Notes: a model not told the origin generated them from the sequence alone. A stretch of DNA of 64,000 nucleotides from Agrobacterium cavarae (GCF_004310285.1 NZ_SISF01000031.1:442511-506510), one strand, 5' to 3'. Numbered from the stretch's first letter, positions 52,372 to 61,807 are shown. A program made the numbers and translations.

Positions 52372-52382
52372 TTTCGTTACGC

Positions 52383-53342
52383 TCAATTGCGCGGAAATTC
52401 CAAGCCCATCTCGCGGAAGCGCTCCGGATCGTCGCCCCAGTTCTCTCTTACCTTGACGAAGAGGAAAAGGTGAACCGGCTGTTCGAGAATTTCCGAAAGC
52501 TCCTTGCGCGATGCGGATGAGATGGCCTTGATCGCCTCCCCTCCCTTGCCAAGCGCAATCTTCTTCTGGCTGTCGCGCTCGACATAGATGACCTGCTCGA
52601 TACGCACAGAGCCATCCTTGCGCTCTTCCCATTTTTCCGTCTCCACATGGGAGGCGTAGGGCAGTTCCTGGTGCAGACGCAGGAAGAGCTTTTCACGCGT
52701 GATTTCCGCCGCGAGCTGGCGCATCGGCAGATCGGAAATCTGATCTTCCGGATAGTACCATGGGCCCTGCGGCAGTTCGCTCGACAGATAGTTCATCAGG
52801 TCATCGCAGCCGGAGCCGTTGGTGGCGGAAATCATGAAGGTGCGATCGAAGGCAACGATGTCGTTTGCTGCCGCCGCAAGCTTCAGCAGGTCTTCGCGCT
52901 TCACCTGGTCGATCTTGTTGAGGCACAGGATCTTCTTCTGACGAACATCCTTCAGGCCTTGCAGAATGGTCTCTGCGTCACCCTTTAGACCGCGCTCGCT
53001 ATCGATCAGCAGCAAAATGATGTCTGCGTCCTTGGCACCACCCCAGGCAGAGGTGACCATGGCGCGGTCCAGCCTGCGGCGTGGCTTGAAGATGCCTGGC
53101 GTATCCATGAAAACGATCTGGGCATTGTCATGAATGGCGATCCCGCGCATTACCGCACGCGTCGTCTGCACCTTGTGGCTGACGATCGAGACCTTGGCGC
53201 CCACCAGCCGGTTGACCAGCGTCGACTTACCCGCATTGGTCGGCCCGATCAGCGCAACGAAACCCGAGCGCGTCGGGGCAGCTGCCTTGGCATCATCATC
53301 ATTGCCCTCACCGGGCGCTGCGGCGAAATCATTCTCAGTCAT
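52383..53342 (-). CDS. era: GTPase Era
   Basis: Era binds 16S rRNA and is needed for 30S maturation. The G motifs are G1 GPTNAGKSTLVN (residue about 30), G3 DTPG, G4 NKID and a KH domain in the C-terminal part (EKLFLRLHQELPY, then GKGGEAIKAISSASRKEL). The length is 319. I start at ATG 53342 (MTENDF), 10 bases after rnc ends; the open frame continues upstream inside rnc but is not conserved sequence. It is part of the acpS-lepB-rnc-era unit. Confidence 0.96.
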   Translation of the reverse strand: MTENDFAAAPGEGNDDDAKAAAPTRSGFVALIGPTNAGKSTLVNRLVGAKVSIVSHKVQTTRAVMRGIAIHDNAQIVFMDTPGIFKPRRRLDRAMVTSAWGGAKDADIILLLIDSERGLKGDAETILQGLKDVRQKKILCLNKIDQVKREDLLKLAAAANDIVAFDRTFMISATNGSGCDDLMNYLSSELPQGPWYYPEDQISDLPMRQLAAEITREKLFLRLHQELPYASHVETEKWEERKDGSVRIEQVIYVERDSQKKIALGKGGEAIKAISSASRKELSEILEQPVHLFLFVKVRENWGDDPERFREMGLEFPRN

Positions 53343-53352
53343 GGGTGTCCAA

Positions 53353-54072
53353 TCAGTTTGCGGCAGATGGTTTCTGCCAGACGCCTTCGCGTTCCAATAG
53401 TTTTGTCGCGGCGACCTGTTCTGCCGCACGTTTCGAGCGATCGACGCCTGTTTCCGGCGCAACGCCTGGAATTTCCACCGTCACTGTAAAGCGCGGATCG
53501 TGATCCGGTCCGGAGCGATCGTCAACCCGGTAGTTGGGGGTCGCAGCGAACTTCGCGTGCGCCCATTCCTGCAGTTCGGTCTTTGCATCGCGACGACCGG
53601 CATCCGCACCGTTGGCGCGGCCTTGCCAGTACTTCAGAATGAAGCTGCGCGCAGCCTCCAAGCCGCCATCCAGATAGATGGTGGCAATGAGACTTTCCAC
53701 CACATCGGCACGCACGTTCAGCATGGCCTTGCCCGTCAACTTCTTGACGTCGGAGCCCGTGCGGATGAAGAGGTGCAATCCCATTTCATCGGCAATTGCC
53801 GCACAGGAATCGGCGCTGACAAGCTGGTTCAAGCGAACAGAAAGCTCGCCTTCCGTCGCGTTGCGGAAGGTGGAGAACAGCAACTCAGCGACACAGAGCC
53901 CGAGAACCCGGTCGCCCAGAAACTCCAGACGCTCATAGTTACCGGCTTTTGCGGAGCGGGCACTTGCATGTGTCAAGGCCCGGTCAAGCCGGGCCTTTTC
54001 CTTGAATTCATATCCGATCAACGCTTCCAGACGGGTGATCTCGTCCGTCTGGAGCGGCTTGGCCTTACTCAT
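53353..54072 (-). CDS. rnc: Ribonuclease III
   Basis: RNase III cleaves double-stranded RNA, for example in rRNA processing. The signature NYERLEFLGDRVLGL (residue about 42) and the second catalytic region (ADVVESLIATIYLDGGLEAA) are intact. A C-terminal dsRNA-binding domain follows (TELQEWAHAKFAATPNYRV, then ERSKRAAEQVAATKLLE-like sequence). The length is 239. Its start overlaps the lepB stop by 4 bases, so translation is coupled. Confidence 0.97.
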   Translation of the reverse strand: MSKAKPLQTDEITRLEALIGYEFKEKARLDRALTHASARSAKAGNYERLEFLGDRVLGLCVAELLFSTFRNATEGELSVRLNQLVSADSCAAIADEMGLHLFIRTGSDVKKLTGKAMLNVRADVVESLIATIYLDGGLEAARSFILKYWQGRANGADAGRRDAKTELQEWAHAKFAATPNYRVDDRSGPDHDPRFTVTVEIPGVAPETGVDRSKRAAEQVAATKLLEREGVWQKPSAAN

Positions 54073-54815
54073 TTAACAACCTTGAAGATGCGATCCCAGC
54101 GCATATTTGCGGGCCATTCCCAGATATGGCTGAACGGCGTGTCGTTGCCGAGCGAGAAGAAGATGAGGCTGGCACGACCGATGAGGTTTTCAGCGGGCAC
54201 GTAACCGACGTCGAAACGGCTGTCGAGCGAGTTGTCACGGTTATCGCCCATCATGAAGTAGTGACCTTCAGGGACAATGAACTCGCGGGTATTATCGCCA
54301 CGGCTATCTGGCGACTGATCAAGCGTGTCATAGCTGACGCCATCGGGGAGTGTTTCGCGGAAGACCGGCACGTCGGTGCCCGGATCAGCGCGGTAATCGG
54401 AGGTGAAGAAGCCGTCCGGCTCCTTCGGAACGGGATTGCCATTGATGTAGAGCACGCCGTTCGTCACCTGAATGCGGTCACCTGGCAGACCAACGAGCCG
54501 CTTGATATAATCCACTTCCGGGTTCGGCGGCAGGCGGAAGACCACCACGTCGCCGCGCTTCGGCTGGCTGAACTCCAGAATACGACCGGAAAACAGATCG
54601 GGCGAGAAAGGCAGCGAGTATTTGGAATAGCCATAGGAGAACTTGTTGACGAACAAATAGTCCCCGACCAAGAGCGTCGGCATCATTGAGCCAGACGGAA
54701 TGGTGAAAGGCTGAAACAACACGGTGCGAATAACCATCGCCAGCAGAAGAGCCTGAACGATGACCTTGACGTTTTCCCAGAGGGCGTTCTGCTTCTTTTC
54801 TGCTTTTTCGGACAC
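54069..54815 (-). CDS. lepB: Signal peptidase I
   Basis: This membrane protease removes Sec signal peptides. An N-terminal anchor (residues about 15-35) precedes the Ser-Lys dyad: nucleophile Ser in TIPSGSMMPTLLVGDYLFVNK (residue about 41), and Lys in VDYIKRLVGLPGD. The family box GDNRDNSLDSRFDVGYV is near residue 190. The length is 248. The start is GTG at 54815. It lies 138 bases after acpS; this spacer contains a degenerate module-d repeat. Confidence 0.95.
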   Translation of the reverse strand: MSEKAEKKQNALWENVKVIVQALLLAMVIRTVLFQPFTIPSGSMMPTLLVGDYLFVNKFSYGYSKYSLPFSPDLFSGRILEFSQPKRGDVVVFRLPPNPEVDYIKRLVGLPGDRIQVTNGVLYINGNPVPKEPDGFFTSDYRADPGTDVPVFRETLPDGVSYDTLDQSPDSRGDNTREFIVPEGHYFMMGDNRDNSLDSRFDVGYVPAENLIGRASLIFFSLGNDTPFSHIWEWPANMRWDRIFKVVK

Positions 54816-54837
54816 TTAGAGACCTGTCTGCTCGTTC

Positions 54838-54884
54838 TTCGTCGTTGTCATAAAACCGCTCAACGGTCTTCTGAGATGCTTTAG
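54838..54884. repeat. Degenerate mosaic repeat, copy E (module d)
   Basis: ttcgtcgttgtcataaaacc followed by gctcaacggtcttctgagatgctttag matches module d of copies A-C with several changes, and keeps the AAAACC core and the terminal ATGCTTTAG. It lies in the acpS-lepB spacer. Confidence 0.5.
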
Positions 54885-54953
54885 TGCCTTTCAGGCCCAA
54901 AGGGAAGCTTTTCTATCGACATGCGTACCGGTCAGCCCGTTGCTGCTCTGACG

Positions 54954-55358
54954 TCATCTGGAGAGGGGAAGCGCCTCGATAATGACGAAGGCCTGCGCAT
55001 AGGGAAAGTCATCGGTAATCGTCAGGTGGATCACCGCCTCATGCCCTGCCGGCAACATGGACTGGAGCCGCTCACCTGCGCCGTTGGTCAGACGCATTGT
55101 CGGCTTGCCACTTGGCAGGTTGATGACGCCCATGTCCTTCCAGAACACGCCCTGTGCCAAACCGGTCCCCAGCGCCTTCGAGCAGGCTTCCTTGGCGGCG
55201 AACCGCTTGGCATAGGATGCGGCGCGGTTCTTGCGCCGGTCGGATTTTTCTCGCTCGATATCGGTGAAACAGCGGTGGGTGAATCTGTCGCCAAAGCGTT
55301 CGATGGAGGCCTCCACCCTGCGGATATCGATGAGATCGCTGCCGAGCCCGATAATCAT
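54954..55358 (-). CDS. acpS: Holo-[acyl-carrier-protein] synthase
   Basis: AcpS transfers the 4'-phosphopantetheine arm to acyl carrier protein. The 134-residue protein has the family motifs [19 protein letters not shown] (N-terminus) and [15 protein letters not shown] (residue about 55). Its start overlaps the stop of the DUF2062 gene by 4 bases. It is part of the conserved acpS-lepB-rnc-era cluster. Confidence 0.96.
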   Translation of the reverse strand: MIIGLGSDLIDIRRVEASIERFGDRFTHRCFTDIEREKSDRRKNRAASYAKRFAAKEACSKALGTGLAQGVFWKDMGVINLPSGKPTMRLTNGAGERLQSMLPAGHEAVIHLTITDDFPYAQAFVIIEALPLSR

Positions 55359-55933
55359 TCAACCACGTCCATGATGGCGTTACGGTTTGCGGCACGCGCG
55401 GCAATCTTTTGATGCTTGCGCTGACGAAAACCACTGATGACTGCATAGACCACAGCGTAGGTAACGACGGCGGAAATAGCAGCGGGAATCAGCGAACCGA
55501 TCGTCATCGGCTCCAAAACCGGCTTCCACAGTTGCAGGAAGTTCATATGCGCGAATATTTCCACGAAATCCACGCGCGCCGCCACCTCGCCGCCATTACG
55601 GCCAAGAATGAAATGACCGAGCTCCCAGGTGGACGCCCATATCAACGGAAATGTCAGCGGGTTGGCAAAAGTCGTTCCGAGTGCCGCGGCAACGAGATTT
55701 GCGCGCAGAACAAAACCGATCATCATGGCAATCAGAATATGGATGCCGAGAAAGGGTGTCCAGGCAACAGCCACGCCTGTCGCCGCCCCCGCAGCCACCG
55801 CATAGGGCGACGCCGAAAGGCGGACCAGCTTCAACTTCATATAGCGGAGAGAACGGCGCAGCCCCATACGCGGCCACAGCGCAGCGAGGAGTCTTTCAGA
55901 GAGTTTTGCAGGACGGCGGCGGCGAAAAGGCAT
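55355..55933 (-). CDS. DUF2062 membrane protein
   Basis: This 192-residue protein has a basic N-terminus and about three membrane helices ([21 protein letters not shown], then [24 protein letters not shown], then [21 protein letters not shown]). The sequence [20 protein letters not shown] is the DUF2062 core. The role is unknown. It starts the DUF2062-acpS-lepB-rnc-era series and overlaps acpS by 4 bases. Confidence 0.93.
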   Translation of the reverse strand: MPFRRRRPAKLSERLLAALWPRMGLRRSLRYMKLKLVRLSASPYAVAAGAATGVAVAWTPFLGIHILIAMMIGFVLRANLVAAALGTTFANPLTFPLIWASTWELGHFILGRNGGEVAARVDFVEIFAHMNFLQLWKPVLEPMTIGSLIPAAISAVVTYAVVYAVISGFRQRKHQKIAARAANRNAIMDVVE

Positions 55934-56152
55934 GTGCGGACTTTATGTCATCGCCTGCATTCCGCCAAGTGGCGAAAAAGGCGCCGTACCGGAAGCGCGT
56001 CACGATCCGTTGGACCCGTTTCCTGCGCTTCAATTATCAATTCTCTCGCACGCCTTATCCAGAAACTTTGAACGATGTTCCGCGGCGTGCGTTAACGGAG
56101 CCCCATTTGGCTCCGCATGAGCGTGGCGGCATGGCCGCCATGCATTTTTGTC

Positions 56153-56299
56153 TTATCTACGGAACATGCCGCGGTCGACTTCACGCTGGCGCAGTTCGAG
56201 ATCCACAGTGGAGACCGAGCCGCTGAGGTAATCGAATTCGCGTTCCTGAACCGACTTGCCACGAACAGCGCGGGCGATCTTACGAAGCGGTGCAAACAT
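56153..56299 (-). CDS. DUF3563 small protein (48 aa)
   Basis: A short gene between DUF2062 and rsh on the minus strand. The product begins MFAPLRKIARAV, contains SVQEREFDYLSG, and ends with DLELRQREVDRGMFRR, which is the pattern I know for DUF3563 proteins of rhizobia. The start ATG at 56299 has AAGGAA about 7 bases upstream; an ATG two codons earlier is also in frame. The function is unknown. The remaining spacer (55934-56152 and 56300-56490) contains only the rsh terminator and no other gene I can support. Confidence 0.85.
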   Translation of the reverse strand: MFAPLRKIARAVRGKSVQEREFDYLSGSVSTVDLELRQREVDRGMFRR

Positions 56300-56412
56300 T
56301 TGCATTTCCTTTCCAGACTTGAGGCTTTGTCTTCAACGACAGGATTGCCGGAGGAAACCTCTGTTGCTCTTTATTTCTGGACTGAAGATAGCTGCATGGC
56401 CGCGCAATGACT

Positions 56413-56461
56413 ACGGATAAGACAAGGCCGCTGCCATGCGCTGGACGCATAGCAACGGCCT
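56413..56461 (-). terminator. Terminator of rsh (16-bp stem)
   Basis: On the minus strand a 16-bp stem (56446-56461 with 56425-56440) forms with only two G-U pairs and a 5-base loop, then TTGTCTTATCC. It lies 29 bases past the rsh stop. On the plus strand the same positions would be mismatches, so the structure is specific to the rsh transcript. Confidence 0.8.
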
Positions 56462-56490
56462 CGAAGGCATTTATTTAAGCAATAGGTGCA

Positions 56491-58725
56491 TCAATCGAAG
56501 GCACGTTTCACCGTTGAAACGCAGTCGAGGTCTTTCAATTGAGACAGAAGCTGGTTCAGCTGGCGCAGATCCCAGACTTCCACGTCGAGCGACAGTTCGG
56601 AAAAGTCGGTGCCGATCCGCACCATGTTGAGTGCCCGTATGTTCACATCTAGCGTCGCGATGGATTGAGCCACGGAGGCCAGCGTGCCCGGCTCATTCAG
56701 CGCGTTGATCAACAGCCGCGCCATGAAGCGGGACTTGTTCGCCTCATCGAGATCCCAGCGCACATCGATCCAGCGTTCCGGCTCATCGTCAAACCGTTGA
56801 AGCGCAGGAGACTGGATCGGGTAGATGGTAATCCCCTTCCCTTTCTCCATGATGCCGACGATCCGGTCACCCGGCACTGCCCCTGTCGCGCCGAAATGGA
56901 CTTCGACATTGTCGGACAGACCGCGGATCGGCATCGGATCGGGGCCATCCAGCACTTCGGTGGCGCCATCATCTTCGAGTGCGGAACGTGATTTTCCGGG
57001 GATCTTGAAGATCATGCCCGAGGCGCTGCGCATATTGAACCAGCCATCGTCGCCCGTCATCTTCACGGTCACGCGCTCATCCTGATAATCCGGGAAGACC
57101 GCGCGCAGCACATCGAGAGACGACACCTCGCCGCGACCGACCGCCGCAATCGCATCCTCCGCATCCTTCTGAGCCAGACGGTGCAACACAGGCTTCAGCG
57201 CCTCTCGCGAGAAGGTCTTGCCGGCACGTTCGAAGGTGCGCTCCAGAATACGATAGCCCAGACCCGCATATTGCTTGCGGATCGCCATGCGGGTTGCACG
57301 GCGGATCGCCGAGCGCGCCTTGCCGGTGACAACGACCTCTTCCCAAGCGGCAGGCGGGACCTGAACGCCGGAGCGAATGATTTCCACCTCATCACCGTTG
57401 TTGAGGCGTGTGACGAGCGGCATGATGCGGCCATTGATCTTCGCACCGACGGTTGTATCGCCAATGTTGGTGTGTACGGCGTAGGCGAAGTCGATGGGGG
57501 TCGCTCCACGCGGCAGAGCAATGAGCTTGCCCTTGGGCGTGAAACAGAAGACCTGGTCCTGAAACAGCTCGAGCTTGGTGTGCTCGAGAAATTCTTCGGG
57601 GTTGTCGCCTTCGGCAAGCGATTCGATCGTATGGCGCAGCCAGGAATAGGCGTTGGTTTCGGTCGAAAGCTGTTCCGTGTCGCCCGTTTCGCCATCCTTG
57701 TAGAGCGAATGCGCGGCGATACCGTATTCGGCAATCTCGTGCATGCGGCGGGTGCGGATCTGTAGCTCGATACGCTGGCGAGACGGGCCAACGATGGTCG
57801 TGTGGATCGAACGATAATCGTTCTGCTTCGGCGTCGAGATATAGTCCTTGAAGCGGCCAGGGACCACACGCCAACGCGTATGCACGATACCGAGCGCGCG
57901 GTAGCAAGAGGGAATATCCTGTACAAGAAGGCGGAAGCCATAGACATCCGACAATTGCTCGAAGGATAGCGACTTGGACTGCATCTTGCGAAAAACCGAA
58001 TAGGGTTTCTTCTGCCGCCCCTTGACCATGGCACCTTCGACGCCATTGGCCAGCAGCAATTCGCGCAGCTCGTCCTCGATCTTCTTGATCAGGCCCTCAT
58101 TGCGCTCTTCCAACTCCTGCAGTCGCTTGGTGACGGTCTCAAAGGCATCGGGGTTGAGATAGCGAAACGAAAGATTCTCAAGCTCGTCGCGCATATCCTG
58201 CATACCCATGCGACCGGCAAGCGGCGCATAGATTTCCATCGTCTCTTCGGAGATGCGGCTGCGCTTATCCGCCGGCATATGCTCCATGGTGCGCATATTG
58301 TGCAGGCGGTCGGCAAGCTTGACCAAGAGCACACGAACATCGTCTGAGATGGCAAGCAGCAGCTTGCGCAGGTTCTCCGCCTGCTTGGCCTTCTTGCTGA
58401 CGAGATCGAGCTTCTTGAGCTTCGTCAGGCCCTCGACAAGCCGGCCAATATCTTCACCGAACATCTCGTCGATTTCGGCACGCGTCGCGCTGGTGTCTTC
58501 GATCGTGTCATGCAGGAGAGCCACAGCAATGGTCGACTCATCCAGATGCATTTCGGTGAGAATGGCCGCGACCTCTAGCGGATGGGAGATATAGGGGTCG
58601 CCATTGGCCCGCTTTTGCTGGCCATGCTTCTGCATCGCGTAAACATAGGCCTTGTTCAACAAGGCCTCATTCACATCAGGCTTGTATGTCTGAACCCGCT
58701 CCACGAGTTCGTATTGTCGCATCAT
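56491..58725 (-). CDS. rsh: Bifunctional (p)ppGpp synthetase/hydrolase Rsh
   Basis: This single long RelA/SpoT homologue of the stringent response is 744 residues. The hydrolase domain is intact: GQQKRANGDPYISHPLEVA, HD in VALLHDTIEDTSA, and LLVKLADRLHNMRTM. The synthetase domain contains YSVFRKMQSKSLSFEQLSDV and the RxKD motif (GRFKDYISTPKQNDYRSIHT), which marks the bifunctional class. TGS (CFTPKGKLIALPRGATPIDFA) and ACT domains follow. I start at ATG 58725 (MMRQYELVERV), the family-conserved start. It is 146 bases downstream of rpoZ. Confidence 0.97.
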   Translation of the reverse strand: MMRQYELVERVQTYKPDVNEALLNKAYVYAMQKHGQQKRANGDPYISHPLEVAAILTEMHLDESTIAVALLHDTIEDTSATRAEIDEMFGEDIGRLVEGLTKLKKLDLVSKKAKQAENLRKLLLAISDDVRVLLVKLADRLHNMRTMEHMPADKRSRISEETMEIYAPLAGRMGMQDMRDELENLSFRYLNPDAFETVTKRLQELEERNEGLIKKIEDELRELLLANGVEGAMVKGRQKKPYSVFRKMQSKSLSFEQLSDVYGFRLLVQDIPSCYRALGIVHTRWRVVPGRFKDYISTPKQNDYRSIHTTIVGPSRQRIELQIRTRRMHEIAEYGIAAHSLYKDGETGDTEQLSTETNAYSWLRHTIESLAEGDNPEEFLEHTKLELFQDQVFCFTPKGKLIALPRGATPIDFAYAVHTNIGDTTVGAKINGRIMPLVTRLNNGDEVEIIRSGVQVPPAAWEEVVVTGKARSAIRRATRMAIRKQYAGLGYRILERTFERAGKTFSREALKPVLHRLAQKDAEDAIAAVGRGEVSSLDVLRAVFPDYQDERVTVKMTGDDGWFNMRSASGMIFKIPGKSRSALEDDGATEVLDGPDPMPIRGLSDNVEVHFGATGAVPGDRIVGIMEKGKGITIYPIQSPALQRFDDEPERWIDVRWDLDEANKSRFMARLLINALNEPGTLASVAQSIATLDVNIRALNMVRIGTDFSELSLDVEVWDLRQLNQLLSQLKDLDCVSTVKRAFD

Positions 58726-58836
58726 GAATGGGATGCCCCGAAAAAGAAAGCGCGCCAACTGACGGGGACGACCCCGTCGGACTGGCGCACGATGATACAT
58801 AATCCAGGATCAGATTATGACGACAATCAACTCCTA

Positions 58837-58867
58837 AGCGCAACCGGAAAAACGCCGGTCTGACGCT
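58837..58867 (-). terminator. Hairpin between rpoZ and rsh
   Basis: On the minus strand ACCGG-cgttttt-CCGGT pairs, with outer AGCG/CGCT pairs separated by an internal loop, a few bases past the rpoZ stop. No T-run follows the stem, so it may only stabilise the rpoZ mRNA or attenuate transcription into rsh. Confidence 0.35.
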
Positions 58868-58871
58868 AAGC

Positions 58872-59264
58872 TTAGTAGTCGTCGTTCTTTTCCGGCGGAA
58901 CGAGGCCTTCGATGCCGGCCAGAAGCTCTTCTTCCGACATCTGGTCGAAAGTGATGGTTTCCGGTGCGTCGTCGTCTTCGTTCTCGGTTGTCGCGTTGGC
59001 TGCGATCGTGACCGGATCGGGTTCCGGCTCATCCACTTCCACATGCTTCTGCAGCGAGTGAATCAGATCTTCCTTCAGGTCGTCGGGCGAAAGCGTTTCA
59101 TCGGCAATCTCGCGCAGAGCAACGACCGGGTTCTTGTCGTTGTCGCGATCAACCGTGATCTGAGAGCCTTGCGAAATCTGGCGCGCGCGGTGGCTTGCCA
59201 GGAGAACGAGCTCGAAACGGTTGTCTACTTTGTCAATGCAATCTTCTACTGTGACACGGGCCAT
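58872..59264 (-). CDS. rpoZ: RNA polymerase omega subunit
   Basis: Omega (130 residues) assists assembly of beta' and binds ppGpp in several species. The N-terminus [20 protein letters not shown] and the helix [21 protein letters not shown] are diagnostic. The C-terminal half is acidic and longer than in E. coli, as in other rhizobia. I start at ATG 59264. It stands upstream of rsh, a conserved functional link to the stringent response. It is divergent from the NYN gene. Confidence 0.97.
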   Translation of the reverse strand: MARVTVEDCIDKVDNRFELVLLASHRARQISQGSQITVDRDNDKNPVVALREIADETLSPDDLKEDLIHSLQKHVEVDEPEPDPVTIAANATTENEDDDAPETITFDQMSEEELLAGIEGLVPPEKNDDY

Positions 59265-59510
59265 TGCCTGTCCTTTGCGGGTCGTGATGTCGCTGATTAA
59301 TGGTCCCGATACAGACATTGTCCGAGAATTTCAAGTTTTTCCTCATTTCACGTGGTTTGTCTCACAGGAGACGCAACCACCCGCCCTTTTATTAGTTAGT
59401 GCAAATTGTAGCGGCAGGTCTGGACTGCGGGCCGAACGAGCTTATATGAATGCTTAATAATGTATCGCAGACCGAGATATTAGCTGATATCCGATACTCT
59501 TATTATATTC

Positions 59511-59525
59511 GCGGCTGGGAGCCGC
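59511..59525 (+). other. Short hairpin before the NYN gene
   Basis: GCGGCT-GGG-AGCCGC (59511-59525) forms a 6-bp perfect stem directly upstream of the TTTGGAGG ribosome site of the NYN gene. A second inverted repeat (GATAT-N6-ATATC, 59476-59491) lies just upstream. Neither has an assigned function. Confidence 0.4.
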
Positions 59526-59544
59526 TTTGGAGGAAGCCCACTTT

Positions 59545-60120
59545 ATGTTCGACCCACGTGAGAAAATTGCGCTCTTTATTGATGGGGCGAACCTCTACGC
59601 TGCATCGAAAAGCCTTGGTTTCGACATTGATTACCGCAAACTGCTGAAGGCCTTTCAGAAGCGCGGCTACCTGTTGCGCGCCTATTATTACACTGCCCTC
59701 ATCGAAGACCAGGAATATTCCTCCATTCGGCCGTTGATCGACTGGCTCGACTATAATGGCTACAAGGTCGTTACCAAGCCTGCCAAGGAATTTACCGACG
59801 CGATGGGCCGCCGCAAGATCAAGGGCAATATGGATATCGAGCTTGCCGTCGATGCCATGGAACAGTCCGAGACGGTGGACCATCTCGTTCTGTTTTCCGG
59901 CGATGGCGACTTCACGACACTGGTGGATGCGCTACAGCGCAAGGGCCGCAAGGTCTCCGTCATTTCGACCATGTCGACGCAGCCGCCTATGATTGCCGAC
60001 GATCTGCGGCGCCAGGCCGACCATTTTATCGATCTCCTGTCTCTCAAGGCGGAGATTGGGCGTGATCCAAGCGAACGGGCGCCTCGCCCGCCGGTCGAGA
60101 CCGTAGAAACTGTCGACTGA
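59545..60120 (+). CDS. NYN-domain (LabA/DUF88) RNase-like protein
   Basis: This 191-residue PIN-like NYN protein has acidic metal-binding residues in IALFIDGANLYAASKSLG (residue about 12), RRKIKGNMDIELAVDAM and LVLFSGDGDFTTLVDAL (residue about 120). NYN proteins are predicted or known RNases acting on RNA processing. Rhizobial genomes often carry this gene next to rpoZ. I start at ATG 59545; GGAGG lies 11 bases upstream. A near-palindromic hairpin follows the stop. Confidence 0.92.
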   Translation: MFDPREKIALFIDGANLYAASKSLGFDIDYRKLLKAFQKRGYLLRAYYYTALIEDQEYSSIRPLIDWLDYNGYKVVTKPAKEFTDAMGRRKIKGNMDIELAVDAMEQSETVDHLVLFSGDGDFTTLVDALQRKGRKVSVISTMSTQPPMIADDLRRQADHFIDLLSLKAEIGRDPSERAPRPPVETVETVD

Positions 60121-60146
60121 AGACTTACGCCTTGTTTTGCTTGTGA

Positions 60147-60175
60147 CAGGCGCTCAGGATCGATCCTGGCGCCTG
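60147..60175 (+). other. Near-perfect palindrome after the NYN gene
   Basis: CAGGCGC-T-CAGGAT (60147-60160) and ATCCTGGCGCCTG (60163-60175) pair over 13 bases with one bulged T and a 2-base loop. No T-run follows. It sits 26 bases after the NYN stop and 127 bases before the chemoreceptor ATG, and could be a 3'-end hairpin or a protein-binding site. Confidence 0.5.
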
Positions 60176-60302
60176 AACACTACCCCTACCAAAGGTTGAT
60201 TTATTACTTTAGCAAATAATTAACCATGGTTGTGTTTTTCTGTCCTTATTGATTTTTTACGTGCAGTTGGGGAACGCGCACGAACAGTAGGGGCTGTTTT
60301 AC

Positions 60303-61793
60303 ATGACGGGGCTGCACAACAATTCTCAATTGACCGAGAGACTCGATTTCCTCGGTCTCGATGCGGAGCAACGGCAAGATCTTGCCGCTCTGAAAACGAC
60401 TATCACCGGCACGCTCAGCAGCTCGCTCGATGCCTTCTACAAGAAGGCGCGAGCCGTTCCCGATACAGCGAAGTTCTTTTCCAGCGAAGCTCATATCCAG
60501 CACGCCAAGAGCATGCAGGTTAGCCACTGGACGCGCATATCATCTGGCGTCTTCGACGCTGATTATACCAAAGCCGTGAGTGCCATCGGGCGCACCCATG
60601 CGCGATTGGGGCTTGAGCCGCGCTGGTATATCGGCGGCTACGCCCTTGTGCTGGAAGGCATCATCAAGGCCATCGTCGAATCCGAACTGAAGGGCTTCCT
60701 CGTCGAGAAAAAAGGCAAGGAGGTTGTCAAAGGTATCAGTGCAACGGTCAAGGCCGCGATGCTGGACATGGATTACTCGATCTCCGTCTATCTCGACGTG
60801 CTTGCTGACGAACGTGCGAAGATAGAAGCAGAGCAGAAGCGCATGAAGGCAGAGCAGGACCACGTTCTGGCGCTGCTCAACAGCGCTCTCGACCGGATGG
60901 CGCAGGGTGATCTCACCTCGCGCATCGATGGTGCCCTGCCCGCAGAATTCGCCGGTCTCAAGGAAAACTTCAATGCAGCGATCAGCCGTCTTTCTGGGGC
61001 CTTCGCCGAGATCGTCGAAGAATCTCATAAGATCGCCAACAATACGCGGGAATTGACATCGGCAACCGACGATATGGCGCGCCGCACCGAGCAGCAAGCT
61101 GCCTCGCTGGAAGAGACAGCCGCTGCCATTGACCAGATCACCACCATCTCCAAACAGTCGGCATCAAGAACGGAAGAAGCGCAGGCGATCGTCAAGAGTT
61201 CGGCGGACGAAGCCGCCCGCTCCCGTCATATCGTCAGCGAAGCCGTCGAGGCCATGAGCGCAATCGAGGGCTCGTCGCAGAAGATTACGCAGATCATCAG
61301 CGTGATCGATGAAATCTCTTTCCAGACCAACCTTCTGGCGTTAAATGCCGGCGTCGAGGCCGCACGCGCTGGTGAGGCCGGCAAGGGCTTTGCGGTCGTC
61401 GCCCAAGAAGTTCGCGAATTGGCCCAACGATCGGCTTCCGCCGCCAGGGAGATTCGCACACTGATCGACAAGTCTTCTCAGGACGTGGCTCAAGGCGTTT
61501 CTCTCGTCAACCGCACCGGTGAGGCGCTGAACTCCATTGGCGGCAAGGTCGACGATATTCACGAACACATCGGCGCGATTACCCAAGCGGTGCGCGAACA
61601 GGCCGTCGGAATCCAGGAAATCAACATGGCAATCAACAGCATGGACCAGCTGACCCAGCAGAACGCGGCGATGGTGGAAGAGACCAATGCCTCTACCCAC
61701 GGCTTGAGCGACATCAGCAGCAATCTGGCAGCGCTGATTTCGCGCTTCCAGGTCGAAAAGTCGATGACCTATCCGCAGCATCGCGCGGCGTAA
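60303..61793 (+). CDS. Globin-coupled chemoreceptor (soluble aerotaxis-type MCP)
   Basis: Residues about 10-165 form a sensor-globin domain; the proximal haem ligand should be His75 in [16 protein letters not shown] helical linker follows (residues 168-185), then a HAMP-like segment ([18 protein letters not shown], residues about 190-225) and a methyl-accepting signalling domain (residues about 240-490), including the highly conserved hairpin [21 protein letters not shown]. There is no membrane segment, so the receptor is cytosolic and probably senses oxygen or NO through haem. The C-terminus (PQHRAA) lacks a CheR-tether pentapeptide. Length 496. Confidence 0.93.
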   Translation: MTGLHNNSQLTERLDFLGLDAEQRQDLAALKTTITGTLSSSLDAFYKKARAVPDTAKFFSSEAHIQHAKSMQVSHWTRISSGVFDADYTKAVSAIGRTHARLGLEPRWYIGGYALVLEGIIKAIVESELKGFLVEKKGKEVVKGISATVKAAMLDMDYSISVYLDVLADERAKIEAEQKRMKAEQDHVLALLNSALDRMAQGDLTSRIDGALPAEFAGLKENFNAAISRLSGAFAEIVEESHKIANNTRELTSATDDMARRTEQQAASLEETAAAIDQITTISKQSASRTEEAQAIVKSSADEAARSRHIVSEAVEAMSAIEGSSQKITQIISVIDEISFQTNLLALNAGVEAARAGEAGKGFAVVAQEVRELAQRSASAAREIRTLIDKSSQDVAQGVSLVNRTGEALNSIGGKVDDIHEHIGAITQAVREQAVGIQEINMAINSMDQLTQQNAAMVEETNASTHGLSDISSNLAALISRFQVEKSMTYPQHRAA

Positions 61794-61807
61794 CGCAGCA
61801 GGCCTTT

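Noticed and set aside
56128..56157. Plus-strand hairpin with T-run (GGCGGC-ATG-GCCGCC then ATTTTTG)
   Set aside because: There is no plus-strand gene upstream to terminate. It sits just past the stop of the minus-strand DUF3563 gene, where the T-run would be an A-run before the stem.
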